Source: Vanilla planifolia (taxonomy: Eukaryota; Streptophyta; Magnoliopsida; Asparagales; Orchidaceae). From it: a DNA stretch of 64,000 nucleotides. The notes under the pieces are model-generated. The model saw nothing but the letters and a program-made list of their open reading frames with translations. It did not search any database and was not told the DNA's origin. Positions within the stretch are counted from its first letter, which is position 1; each line of letters opens with the position of its first letter. Positions 1-12,600 of the stretch are shown one piece after another. The position numbers and the translations under genes were made by a program. Where the stretch lies: NCBI GenBank assembly GCA_023846275.1, contig JAIUJO010000082.1, positions 792,001 to 856,000 on the forward strand, written 5' to 3'.

Positions 1-70
1 ACACACATGAACATACAGACATAGACACACATGTATGGATAAAAACATGCATACACCCACACACACACAC
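1..70. repeat. Right-hand tail of a CA-rich array flanking the retroelement
   Basis: The first 70 bases are ACACAC/ACATAC/ATGC-type sequence of the same kind and strand polarity as the large array that starts at about 6671. The retroelement is therefore bracketed by the same repeat family. The change to LTR sequence is gradual, between about 70 and 80, so the boundary is approximate. No gene is present. Confidence 0.85.
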
Positions 71-2181
71 ATAAGCATACGTGAAGCATTATTAAGTGTG
101 TTGATGGCTATGATTTAGCTATGACATAAATTACATATCAAAGAGTTATTAATCAAACCCTTGATAGAGTAGTTGACCATTAAGGGTCCATCTCCAAAAC
201 ATCTGTTGATTGGATATTTTATCCTATCACTGGATTATACATGACATAATTAGTTTTCATAACATCATTCATTCACATGTACTATTATTGATTTCTTATG
301 TATTATCATTTTAGTAGATGTAAAAAATATTTTTTGTTTTAATAGATAAAAAAAATCTTTTAAAAGTCATAAAACATATTAATACATAAATAAAAGATAT
401 TTTTTAAAAACAAAAAGCTTGGTTAAAGAATCCAACACATGGCCAAGCCCATAAGCTCAAGCCAAGTGCACCAAAGTACTAGGCAATGGGCCTAAGGAGT
501 CACAGGTAAGGAGATCGTATGAACTGAGTTAAGGTTAGGCCCAAGTCACAATCAAATCCAATGGAACTTAGAAGCATAACAAGTCATGATAGATTTGTAA
601 AATATTAATTAATAAAGTGGGTCAGCTCAAACCCATTATCATATGTAATAAGTAGTCTTATAAAGTATGCAAGTATCCTAGGGTATGAATTCTTGAGAAC
701 ACAAGGGAGAGCCAACCCCATGTACTGGCTCAAATTATAAAAGAAGAGGAATGCTAATAACATGAAATATACATTACTTATAGAGCATGTGGGTGAAAGA
801 TTTTAGGACCTATTATTTCTAATGCTTGACTGACACTATTCCATATAATCACATGTTTTTGTGATCGAATAGTCTAGATCATGCCCACTTTTGAAAATAG
901 TAGATTTCATTTAATTATCCTTTTAACAAGTTTGATCGAATGGTTGAGATCATCTTTGTATTTGTGAAAAGTATATTTTAACTAATTTTCCATCTATAAA
1001 ACTTGATCAAATGACTGAGCTTATCTTTGCCTATGTGAATGGTACTCTTAGGCATCATGTTTAGATATAGACCCTTTATCTAGCATTCTGATTGAGCAGC
1101 ACTTGTTTCGTCCACCCAAATCAAATGATGGTCAATATTCTCATTCATAATTAGCATTCAAGAAAGCTATTTGCATTTGTTTTGAATGCTAAAATGCTAA
1201 TGACTATTATGTAGAACCTTCTTACAATTAAGAAAATTTTATTTTAATTAAAAAATATTTTAATATAAATAGAGGAATCTTAGGAGTTTGAATTAAATGA
1301 AGTTAACCTTACTACATCAATATTTTAAGAATAGAAGGTACAAAATCAAAACTGATAATCTGAGTTTGATCCCTTCACTGGAGCCATGCTTATGACTCAA
1401 TTTTCCTACTTCAACATTTTCTTCAATTACACATCTTACTAGTGGCTCCTTTAAAAATGATTATTTCTTTTTTATTCCTTTTTTTTAAAAAAGATCACAA
1501 TAATGTAAAATCTTTGTTCATTATATTTTTCTTAATAATATTAGCATATATTGATAAATCTTTTAGATTTAATATTTCACAACTAAGTCATTCAAATTGT
1601 TCGAATAATATTTAATTATAGACTTATATTATAATATCTTAATCCATAGATTTGTGTCATATAAGATCTTACAAAAGAATAATAAAATATTATGATTAAT
1701 TATTATTATTTTTATTATACTTTATTATTATAAGCTTCATAATTACAATTGTGACAGTGATCCCTTATCACGATAAAAGGATACGGTTTGTAAAGGATAC
1801 CTCTTCCGACAATGGTGAACAAGAGCACTTTTGTTAATGGAATTCTGGATTGGTTATCGGGGATGGATGCAGGAATGAGTTAGTCCAAATCATCTAAAAA
1901 TCTTTTATTATTTATATTTTCTTTATTATTATATAATTCGTGATATTTTTCTTATTTAATAAAATTTAATTAAAAATATATATATAAGAAACTTTCAAAA
2001 TTATCTTTATCATATATAACATATTATTTAATACCATAAAGCTTCTATTACATTTTTATTTAGTAAAATTATTAAATCAATGATTTTATAATGCTAAATT
2101 TTTATTTAAGAAAATTTTTTCAAAATAGAAAAAAAGTTTAAAAGTACAATTCACCCCCATTTTATGCATTAATTGGGAACA
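71..2181 (+). repeat. 5' LTR, truncated at its 5' end
   Basis: This copy is collinear with the right LTR from about 80 (GTGAAG) to about 535, including the shared blocks CTCCAAAACATC, ATAACATCATTCATT and AACAAGTCATGA. The right LTR starts some 165 bp earlier (about 5775), so the left copy lacks its first part and CA-rich array lies there instead. The 3' end is set at about 2181. It follows TACAATTCACCCCC at 2145-2158, a common end signature of plant copia LTRs, and lies 12 bases before the primer-binding site. The intact LTR would be near 2.3 kb, long for copia but within the range of large plant elements. No functional promoter can be assigned with confidence. Confidence 0.7.
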
Positions 2182-2193
2182 AATTATATAAAC

Positions 2194-2208
2194 TGGTATT
2201 AGTGCAAG
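2194..2208 (+). other. Primer-binding site (initiator tRNA-Met type)
   Basis: TGGTATTAGTGCAAG matches the usual plant copia primer-binding sequence TGGTATCAGAGC at 10 of its first 12 positions. It lies just downstream of the left LTR, where minus-strand DNA synthesis would be primed. The two mismatches fit an old, inactive copy. Confidence 0.75.
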
Positions 2209-2980
2209 TTACATCAAGGAAAGAAATTCCTAAGAGGATATCTTATTTGTTTTAGTTCTTATATGTAGTAAATTATTTTGTTAACTTTATGAATCTAGTT
2301 ATGTTTGAAGGTAAAAAATTTTATTTTATGAATAAATGAATTTAAATATTTTATTTTAAATATTATATTGATTTATGGTTATTATTTAAAAATTATTTAT
2401 TATTTTAAATGATTCAGTTGAATAATCCAGGACTTCAAGGTAATGAAATGCAAAAAGAATGAATTATATTTATTTTGCTTTGTCACAACAAATTAGAATT
2501 AAGATTTGTCATCTAAAAACATGTTTTTAGGTTATGTAAGAACTAGAGAATTTATATGATAAACTGGTTGTGTTTCTTACTCAACATAATAAACAAATAA
2601 GAAATCAATTGAAAAAAGAGGAGAAAGAGGAAGGGAGAAATGTTATGCAACTTAGAAGCAAATTCTTCATCTCAAGGTGGACAACATTTTTCTACCTTTG
2701 ATAATGATAGTCACATTATTAATGATAATAAATTGATTATTTATTTTTGATGTACTTATAGTTGAGCATACAAAATTGATTAAGATGTATGCTAGACTTA
2801 GTCTAAAATATGACAAATAAGACTATTGTGTTTGCTTATAAGCAAAGACAATGTAATAAGCTTAAAGTTAGAAATGAACAACTTTGAAGTGATTCACTTA
2901 TACAGGCTACTCACCTAAGTACTTTACAAAGTAAATTTGATGAATATAAGTCATCTTTAGTCTTCAACAATTCATGTATT
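2209..2980 (+). pseudogene. Degraded leader and gag 5' region
   Basis: This AT-rich stretch lies between the primer-binding site and the coiled-coil remnant, where untranslated leader and the start of gag are expected. I see no open frame of useful length. A short Lys/Glu-rich patch around 2605-2640 (AAAAGAGGAGAAAGAGGAAG) resembles the charged segment often found in such gag proteins, but it is too short to prove homology. Confidence 0.4.
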
Positions 2981-3100
2981 GATTCTTTAAAATATAAAAA
3001 TATTTCTTTAAAAGAAGAAAATTTTATTTTAAAAGAAAAAATAGCAAATATTTATTTGATAGGAAAATAGTTAAATGATTTGAAAGAAAAGATAGTTAAT
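2981..3100 (+). pseudogene. Gag coiled-coil remnant
   Basis: Reading from 2981, the frame gives a Lys/Glu/Leu/Ile-rich segment: SLKYKNISLKEENFILKEK, then an in-frame stop, then LNDLKEKIVN. The spacing of hydrophobic residues is heptad-like. Long coiled coils with LKEEN or LKEK repeats sit upstream of the zinc knuckle in gag of Sirevirus-like elements, which agrees with the knuckle remnant about 290 bp downstream. The internal stop near 3068 shows it is dead. Confidence 0.55.
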
Positions 3101-3297
3101 GTTCCCACATGTGCTTGTACTTCTTATATTTATCCAAATTCATATGTGAATTTTACATACTCAATCCTTCGCACATATGAATGAAAACAATAGTTCTATG
3201 AATGCAAGTTCTAATGTTACTTCTTATTTGACTCAAAAATATAGATTAAAATCTTCATATTTATAAGAACGATAATAAACATTGTTATATTACACAT

Positions 3298-3522
3298 GTG
3301 CACAAATATGCTTCATCATATAACTATGTGGTTAAAAATAATGTTAGTTTATATACCCATAAATTTTATATTAAATCTCATGTTGCATGTAATTGGTGTG
3401 ATAGTCATGAACATATTTCTTATGATTACAAATTTAAAAAATTTATTTATTTGAAGAAAGATAAATATGAACAAAGTTCTAAGAGAATATATTTAGCAAA
3501 TATCTTTGTAAAAGTACCTTAA
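3298..3522 (+). pseudogene. Gag nucleocapsid remnant with broken CCHC zinc knuckle
   Basis: A 74-residue open stretch survives within the dead gag-pol. The ATG at 3298 is unlikely to be a true start. Residues 31-44 follow the retroelement knuckle spacing C-X2-C-X4-H-X4-C: Cys31, Cys34, His39, and Tyr44 in place of the last Cys (TAC, one transition from TGC). A basic Lys-rich tract follows (residues 46-63), as is usual for nucleocapsid. In life the knuckle binds element RNA for packaging. Losing the fourth ligand would disable it. It lies downstream of the coiled coil and upstream of the protease scrap, the normal order. Confidence 0.65.
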
Positions 3523-3577
3523 TCACACAGTCACAATTGAACCCAAGATAATTTAGGTTAAAAAATTTAAAATTTAA

Positions 3578-3666
3578 GTAGTTGAATTAGCATGTCTCCA
3601 CATTTTAGGATCTATGGAGACAAGCCTAGCTTTGTGAGTTTTGACTCACTTACAAAATATTTATAG
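3578..3666 (+). pseudogene. Protease active-site region remnant
   Basis: Two pieces in different frames line up with the conserved copia protease start DSGCSRHMTGDKSKF. The first, near 3583, reads E-L-A-C-L-H-I. The second, from 3607, reads R-I-Y-G-D-K-P-S-F-V-S-F-D-S-L-T-K-Y and ends in a stop at 3664-3666. The GDKxxFVSF core is clear. The catalytic Asp-Ser-Gly is lost and a frameshift separates the halves. The call rests on pattern recognition, its position just after the knuckle, and gene order. Confidence 0.55.
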
Positions 3667-5763
3667 TTCTTAGCTTAATTAGCATTAGATAGAGGATAAA
3701 ATCATTTTAGAAATAGTATTAATCAATATTAATTATTTAGAATTTATTAGTTAATGTATACAATTGTTGCATAATGAATTCAAATATTATGAGCTAGTAA
3801 ATACCATATTTTCTTCATAACATGCTTTGATAAAATGTAATTGAATGATCATATGATTTGTTATTAAAACTGAAAAAAATTAGTATGCCTTTACACATAA
3901 TTTATTTTGATACAAAAATCTTAAGTTTAGATGAAAACAAACTTGGGCTTTATTATTTGACTTTGATGTTTTCTAAATTTGCATGAGTTAAATTTTATAA
4001 GGTTAAAAATGTTACCATCATAAGTTTTGTTGAATTGGTTAGAAAATTAGAAAGATAAATTATTTTAATTTAATAAATCTTACAAATAAATTTCTATATG
4101 ATTATTATGAAGAATAGAAAATATAAGATCAATTTTATCTCCCACTTAAAAAACATACAAGAGTATTCAAGGAAAACTAATAACCATTATATGTTTGTAG
4201 ATAAAATAGATCATAAATTTTCTAGATTTATATTAATTATTTTTCTTATGAATAGAAAACATTGTTGAAAATTCTATTAACATGATTTGGGAGTTAGAAA
4301 AATAAAAATGTACTTGTTGTGTTTGGTGAGTTATTATAAAAATAATAATAAATATTTTAATAGTCACATAAAAGTATTTGTGAATTTAGAATTGAAGAAA
4401 AAAAGTAAATTAGATAATAAGGAATATAGAGACAAAGCTAGCCAAAAAGTATCTTTAGTTCGATAGTATCAAAATCCATATGATTCAATTAAATGATATG
4501 GTAGTCAAAGAGTCAAAACATAAGTTTCTATGAATGTAATTGATCAAATACATTTGTATCTTTTGTACAACCAATATTTATTGAAGAAGCTCCTAAGGGT
4601 GTAGGTTCAAGTCATGAATTGATAATTAGATGCACTTGAGAGAAATTAAGTATAAAAATTAGTTCATATACTTAGTGATCAACAATTGATTAAAGCTAAA
4701 TTAGTTTTCAAGAATAAACTATATGAAATAGAAGCAAATATTACAAATAATTTTGGATTTGTTACTAAAGGTATATAATCAACTTCATCATTATATGAGA
4801 AATCATAAAAATATAATATTATACTTTATTAGAGATTATATCATTAACAATTTATAGAGTTAACGTGCTAGAACTTAGAAGAAGCTTAGGCTAGATTTTA
4901 AAGAGAATTAAAAAATTTATCTATTGAATGTATCCTTGATCTTTCCTTATTAAAATATTTAATAACTTGAATTAAATAAATAATTTTTTTGGTAAAGACT
5001 AAACTATTTTTATTATTTTCTTAAAAGAAATTTAGATTTGTTAGTTCATACCATTGTGGTAAGGCTATAAATAATTTCTACAAGTGAATTATCTATCATT
5101 ATTATTAGAATTGATAGGAAATGATTTATTAATTAGGAATTAACTATAGTTCTTAGAATTTATAGTTGCATATCCATTGTTCTATTGTATATCTTTTAAT
5201 CTTTTTTAACATAAAAATGGGAGAAGTCCTTAAAACATGTTCGGTTTTATGATTTTGTTTTAAATTGAGTTCTCATAAAAATTGTTAGAAACATTTATGA
5301 AGAAAGTAAGACAGTTCAAAATCATCAACATTACATGGATAGAATGCATGACAATTAATTAATATTATTATGTTTATAAAAGATTGTTAATATTTTTTCT
5401 TATAAAGTGTAATTATTAGTTTTTTTACTTATGCTTGAAAATTAATAAATTATTTTTTCTTTTGATATAATTTTTGTAACAAAGATGTATTATAATTTGT
5501 ACCTTTAGATATTTAAAGACAAATCATGCATAAATGTTATTGTTGTGTGCACCCTTGTTTGCATCTTTCACTTTTATTTAATCTTTTGTTGCATGACAAA
5601 AAGGAAAGGTGTATGAAAAAAATATTTATTACATCCCAAGTTTGTGGCATAATTATAACAATTTCATATATTTAGGGTGAGCAAGAATGTAGGGGGACCA
5701 TATGTATGCTTATATGATTTATATCTTTTTATTTCACTATTTTGTCAATGATTTTGTCATCAT
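3667..5763 (+). pseudogene. Remaining internal region, pol largely lost
   Basis: About 2.1 kb of AT-rich sequence with dense stops in all frames. Integrase, reverse transcriptase and RNase H would be expected here, but at full size they need over 3.5 kb, so deletions must have occurred. I could not recognise HHCC, DDE, YVDD or RNase H motifs by eye. A translated profile search that tolerates frameshifts might recover fragments. Confidence 0.45.
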
Positions 5764-5774
5764 AAAAAAAGAGA
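5764..5774 (+). other. Polypurine tract
   Basis: AAAAAAAGAGA follows GTCATCAT and precedes TATTAATGTACC. Plant copia elements of this type commonly carry a CATCA-A-rich-G-rich tract immediately before the 3' LTR, where plus-strand synthesis is primed. The G run is eroded here. The position agrees with the start of the right LTR inferred from the left copy. Confidence 0.5.
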
Positions 5775-6184
5775 TATTAATGTACCATTGTTCATGACAC
5801 TACTTATTTAATAACAACAAAACTGTTGTGTTAGTTTTTCTAATATATTTTATAAGTTTCTTTTAGGTCATGCATCTCAAACTCTTATAAAATCAATCAA
5901 TTGAAGGGTTTTGAACAGATATCTTATGAAGCAATTCATAAGTGAAGAAATGTCAAGTTATGTTGGTGGCTATGCTCTAGTTGTGTCTTAAATGGTATAT
6001 CAAGGAGTTTTTGATCAAACTCTTAGAGGAGAAGCTGACCATCAAGAGTTTATCTCCAAAACATCAACTAGTTTGATTGTTTATCCTATTACTTAGTTAC
6101 ATATAGTATAATTAGGTTCATAACATCATTCATTTACATGTATTATTGATTTCTTATACATTATCATTTTAGTAATTACAAAAA

Positions 6185-6660
6185 TATTTTGTTATTTTAA
6201 TAACTAGAAAATTACTTTCACAAGTAATAAAAATAATAATAATAAATATATAAAAGATGTTTTTAAAAAAAGAAAAAATTTGCAAAATAACCTAACACAT
6301 AGCCAAGCCAATATGTTTGGGCCAAGTGGCATGAAGTACTGGGTAATGGGCTTAAGGAGTTGTGAGTGAATAGACCGTTCGAATCAAGTCGGGTCAGGCC
6401 CTAGTTTCGACCAAACCCAATGCAACTTGGAATCATAACAAGTCATGACGTTTTTGTTTTTTTAATAGTAAGAATTTTTTTAAAAGTAATAAAATAATAA
6501 TAATAATAATAACAATAATAATAATAAATATATCAAAGATGTTTTTAGAGAACAAAAAATTTGGCCAAATAATCCAACACACGACTAAGCTCATAAGCTC
6601 GAGTAAGTAATCTAAAGAACTTGGCAATGAGCTTAAGGAGTTGTGAGTAAGGAGACCATG
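6185..6660 (+). repeat. Tandem duplication inside the 3' LTR, period about 262-281 bp
   Basis: The block from about 6185 to 6450 recurs from about 6451 to 6660. Shared landmarks are AGTAATAAAA (6223 and 6485), AAGATGTTTTTA, CCAA...AACACA and CTTAAGGAGTTGTGAGT (6351 and 6632). The spacing grows from 262 to 281 because the second copy has an expanded TAA run. The left LTR holds one copy only (about 340-525), so the duplication most likely arose after insertion. The second copy is cut by the array. Confidence 0.8.
6493..6531 (+). repeat. (TAA)n/(AAT)n microsatellite in the 3' LTR
   Basis: About 13 AAT/AAC triplets in a row with one AAC interruption. The matching place in the first LTR unit has only a short AATAATAAT run, so the tract expanded after the duplication. 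Read antisense, it yields a poly-Ile/Leu string with no coding meaning. Confidence 0.85.
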
Positions 6661-9600
6661 CGACTGTGTTTACATACAAACATGCACACACACTCACACA
6701 TATTCATATACACACACATGCATTCATACACACTTACACACAAACTACACACATAAAAACACACAAATGCACATATACACATATGAATAGATGAATACAC
6801 ACATATAAATGCATACACAAACACACAAGAATGCAAGCATGCACATGCATATGCATAAAGCCACACACAAAACCATGCACAAACATACACATGAATATGC
6901 ACATTGACAGACAAACAAACATGCACACTCACAAAGTCATACACATACTTATATGTGCAGACACACACATACATGCACACACAAGCAAATAGATTGCAAC
7001 ATATGCATGTACACACACCCACAATCATACATGCCCACATCCATACACGCAAACACCTATGCACACACGCATGTACACATACACGTACACCCACACTCAC
7101 ACATGCATAAACAAACGCATACACGCACATATTCAAACACACTCATAAAGTTACATGCACACATAAGCATATACACATGCACACACTCAAATACAAATGC
7201 ATCGGCACACACACATGTGCACACACTCACACACACACACATGCATGCACACATATATGCATGCACCAACACACACACTCATGTACACACATGTGCACAC
7301 GCACACACCCATGCCCACACCCACCAACCCATGTACATGCAAACTCGCACACGCACATGCACACGTAAGAATAGACACATGTGTCCATCCACACTAATGC
7401 TTGCACACATGTAAGCACACATTCACAATCATGCATGTGCATACACAGATGCACACATACACATATACACACATGCACATATACACATATGCACACATAC
7501 ACACATACATTAATACAAACATACACACATGCACACAATCACACACACTTATATACGCTTGCACACATTCATACATTCACCCATGTCCAAATGCAAATAT
7601 ACATGCATACAAACTTGCAAAAATACACATGCACACACAGACAACCACACATGCATGTTTGAACACACATTCACACATGCATATATGTACACACACAAAC
7701 ACACACTCAAACATAAGTACCCAAAACATGTACCCACACATGCATTGAAGCACATACACACATGCACACACACACACATACGCACACTAGCTTGTGCTCA
7801 TGCATGTACAAGATAACACATATATATACACACTCATGTGAATGCACATGCACATACACACACACACATGCATGTACACTAGCACAAACACACATGCAAA
7901 CACACATGCACACACACACACACTTGTAGACATATGCTCATACATACACACAAACACATGAACAAACACAATCATGCAATCACATATATGCACACACACA
8001 AATACACATAGAAACAAAAATACCTATAAGTATATAGGTGTCTCCAAAAACTTACATGTTCATACACACAGACATATAAATATCATAAATGTCTACACAC
8101 ACATATAAACATGCACCATGCACATACATACACACGAACTCCTATACACACATGCTTGTGCATGAACATGCACACACACACAAACCAACAAAGACACATG
8201 CATACAAGGGCACACATATGCACATGCTTGTAGACACACACACATGCACGTACACATATTCATGCGTATGGAAACATGCACACATGCAAACACACACATG
8301 TACAGAGATGCACCAACACATACATACACACTGAGGTATAAACATGCACATGCACATTCTTATCTATGCAAGAACACATATATGCATACACACACACATA
8401 TGCATACACACATGCCTATGTTCACAAATGCACACATGCACACACACACACACATAAATGCACACACTCATAGGATAACACACACATAAACACATGCATG
8501 CATACACAAACAAATGCACAAATAAAAAAACATGCATGCACGCACACCCGCACATGCAAGCACGTGAGTTCAAACACTTGCCTACTAAAGCATGTGCATG
8601 ATCACATACTCACATGTGGACAGTCCCACACATAACCACACACATGCACACGTATGCATGGACAAAAGAACACACATAAAAAAAATTCATAAACACATGA
8701 ACACAAACACTTTGACATGCATGCATATACATGCACATGAACACACAAACTCATACACAACCAAATACACTTGCATGCACACACAAGTAGTAACATGGAG
8801 GTAGACACACTCACACACATCCATCCATAGACACACACATGCACACAAGCAAAACAAGCACAAAAAAAAGCACATGAACTCACATATAGGCAAACACATG
8901 CATACACTTGGACACATATGCACACATAATCTCATATGAACACCCACAAATTTACACACATGTATACACACATTCAAACATGAACACACATACGCACACA
9001 CATGTACATACACACTTGTACCCTCACTCACACAAGCCCATGAAGATGCATATAGATGTGTGCTCAGGAACAGACACACAAATATAGATGCATATGCACA
9101 AGCATAAATGTGCACATGCACAAGTTTGTATTACTCATGCACACCTATAGGAACACACACACATGCATGCACATACATTTGCACATCCATAAGAATGCAC
9201 ATATGTATACACACACATATGCACACATGCTCACACACACATACAGATGTACACATAGGCATGCATATGCATGCACCTAAGTACACACATACCCACAAAC
9301 ACATACACACACACACATGCACACATGAGTATACAACACAAAAACACATGGTTCCACACATGCACACATAGACTCATACAAGTAAACAAATAAACACACA
9401 CATCAAAAAAATGCATAAAATATGCAGATGCATATGCACACACACAAACACATGTGCCCACACATATATACACACAAGGATAAAGAATGATGTGCACACA
9501 AACATGCATAGAAATATGCATGCACACACATACACAAGCTCACACAAACACATGCACACACATCCAAACTAAGATTCACACACAAATCTATAAACATGCA

Positions 9601-12600
9601 CACAACCACAAACACATGTATGCATGCATAAAAATGTACACACATCACACATGTGTGCCCATGCACACACACACACACACACACAAAAGCACACACGTGT
9701 GCACACATAAACACACACATGCATGCACACATGCACAAACAAAAGCATGCACATACACACAAATGCATACACAAAAATACAAAAATGCACATGTGCACCC
9801 AAACCTACAAACACACTTGTCTACAAACACATACATATACATACATGTACGTATGTTAAACGATGACAAACAAACACACTTACACACATGCACGTACAAT
9901 AGCACAAATAAGCACATGCATGGGCACAAGTAGATATAAATGCAAACATGAAGACACAAACACTTGTGTACACACATACACAGACATGCACACACACACA
10001 CACACGCATGCATGCATATAGACATGCACATAGAAACACACAAGTACACATGCACACATACACACACAAACACGTAGACACAAACACACACAAAAAAGTG
10101 CACAAACCTGGCACACATATGCACATGCCACACACAAACATGCATACACACTAACACAAAGCCAAGCACATGCGCATGAATGAGCATGCTAATATGCATA
10201 AAAGCACCAACACACTTGCACATATATAGAAACAATACAAACACACAAAAAATAATGCACACACATACACACATCTACATTTGTATTCACACACACACAT
10301 ATAAATATCAACACACACATGAACATATGCATGCACATGCAAACACACACATTTGAACACATGAACACACATACAAACATATGCACAAACATGTATACAG
10401 ACATGCATATAGATGCACAAGCATACACATGTGCACATACACTCTTACCCATACATGTAGACACACGTACACAGACACAAGCACATGCACACACACATAC
10501 ATATACATATACATACACAAACACATGCACACACACACACACACATGCACATTTATACAACCACAAGAGCATGTATGCACACACAAACATGCAAAAATAT
10601 GCATAAACATATGCATGCAACTGAACACGCACATGCACATACACACACACACATCCATGTGCACATAAGAGCACACACACAACTAAAGCACACAAACACA
10701 TGCATATGCATATGCATATGCACGTATACACTCACAGGCATGAACTCGCACATAAGGACAAACATTAATATTCATATGCATAGGAAAGCACACATGAACA
10801 TAAGAACACACGTGCATTAGTTTGTCCAAACACATGAATACCCACCCACGCATATGCATACACACACACACCTACATGCACATAGACACAATGACAGATA
10901 AATATGCTTACACATATAAATGGAAAGACATACACATGGTCACACATCCACAAGACCATGCATGCATATGCACACACACACACACACACTCACACTCATA
11001 AGCATAAACACGCACACAAAGAAATGCATAGACATCCATAGGCAAACACATAAGTAAACATGGAAGAATACACACATACACACACGTACCCATGCACACA
11101 CATGCACATGCACACATGCATAGACATGCATGCAAATGAACACATACATGCACACACACACTCTGCACATGTATGCACGTACAAACACTAACATGTAGAT
11201 ACACACATGCACACAAACACACATGCACAAACATCCACACACACGTACACACACACACACACATGTTGATAAACACACAAATGAATGCAAATGCACCCTT
11301 GCCGACACACACACATATGCATACAAAACCACACACATCTACATGCTAATAGATAGACAAGCATGTATGCATACACACACAAACATGTACATACACACAC
11401 ACACATGTTGAAACATGTGTACACGACATGCATACAGGCTCACATGAATGTACACACATACACGCACATATAAGTACCATCATACACACAAACATCTCTC
11501 ACACATACATAAAGATGCACATGCACATGCATAAACACACACATACACACAAATACACATGCACAAACACATATGCACATGAACTGACATGCATGAGCAT
11601 GCAAACATGCTCACATGCATAGGTTTATACATGCATACACACACACTTTTTTCAATGCACTTGAAAATATTAATGCACACACAAGTAGATGTACTCATAC
11701 ACACACATGCACACCAACAAAACAAATATATACATTAACACATAGGCACGCACACACATCAGCATGCACAAGCAGACATTAACACATGGACATATATTCG
11801 AACACATAAAGCACACACACATATACACATGTATGCATGCACTCACGTATGCACACACACATGCTCACATGCATACACATGCAAACATATCCACATTATT
11901 ATATGCACACACACATAGTACACACATATGTGTGCACACACCTACGCATACTCAGTTTCACCTACAAACACACAAAAGTAATAACACATCCATATATACA
12001 TGCACATACACATACATAAGAACTTATACATGCTTGTACACACACAAACATGCACACATATAAACACATGCATGCATAGACACATACAAACACATGTGCA
12101 CTGAAGCACTCATGTGCACACACACAAACAAATGCATGCACTCACACAAACACAAATGCACATGCATACAAACACACACAAACATGTAGAAGCACACTCA
12201 CAATACAAGCATAGAAACACACACATGCACTCACACAAGAACATGCTTGTGTAGACTTGCACACATAGTTATGAACACTTATAGACACACACACACACAC
12301 ATATACACACATACAAACACAAGCATGCGTGCACACTCACACACACATACAAACGCATGCACATGTATGCACACACTTAAAAGTGAACACAAGCACACAT
12401 GTGCATGTGTATGCACACACACCCTTACACGCTCATGCACACCAATGTAAACACGTGCACACACACAGACACACATGCATGCACACACTCACATACACAC
12501 ATGTGCACACACTGACCCAAACCAATGCACAATTCACATGCATAACCACATAGACACATGCACACAAGCTCACACACATGAATACACACATTCATGCAAG

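Larger units (their letters stand above)
71..6670 (+). mobile_element. Decayed Ty1/copia-type LTR retrotransposon (Sirevirus-like), both outer ends lost
   Basis: Seen: two direct repeats begin TGTTGATGGC (about 98) and TGTTGGTGGC (about 5959) and stay collinear for over 400 bp. A tRNA-Met-like primer-binding site follows the left copy and an A-rich polypurine tract precedes the right copy. Between them are remnants of gag and protease in the order expected for copia elements. The internal region is only about 3.6 kb and full of stops, so most of pol is deleted or unrecognisable. No reverse transcriptase YVDD motif was found by eye. Known: LTRs ending near CAATTCACCCCC, a coiled-coil gag and a CCHC knuckle are typical of plant Sirevirus-type copia elements. 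Inferred: an ancient, immobile copy. About 24 of 105 aligned LTR bases differ. The family assignment is less certain than the LTR-element call. Confidence 0.8.
5775..6670 (+). repeat. 3' LTR, truncated at its 3' end by the CA array
   Basis: The segment from about 5942 is collinear with the left LTR from about 80. Similarity can be followed to about 6670, where the LTR text AAGGAGACCATGCGACTG runs into TACATACAAACATGC of the array. The left LTR continues for another 1.65 kb beyond the matching point, so about two thirds of this LTR is absent. It also contains an internal tandem duplication not present in the left copy. Confidence 0.75.

Noticed and set aside
4560..4620. Possible integrase to reverse-transcriptase linker (GAAGAAGCTCCTAAGGGTGT)
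   Set aside because: It faintly resembles a conserved linker of copia polyproteins, but the frame is broken and no flanking catalytic motif could be seen.
5691..5700. AGGGGGACCA as the polypurine tract
   Set aside because: It is a good G-rich run, but 5764-5774 fits better with the preceding CATCAT and the following LTR-like TATTAATGTACC. The left LTR lacks this region, so the choice cannot be settled by direct comparison.
6433..6627. 64-codon minus-strand frame with a poly-Ile/Leu stretch resembling a membrane segment
   Set aside because: It is the antisense of the right LTR. The hydrophobic run is the (TAA)n microsatellite read backwards.
8030..8060. Less repetitive patch with GGTGTCTCCAAAAACTTAC, recalling the LTR word CTCCAAAACATC
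   Set aside because: Only a few bases match and array words flank it on both sides. Not enough to call an LTR fragment.
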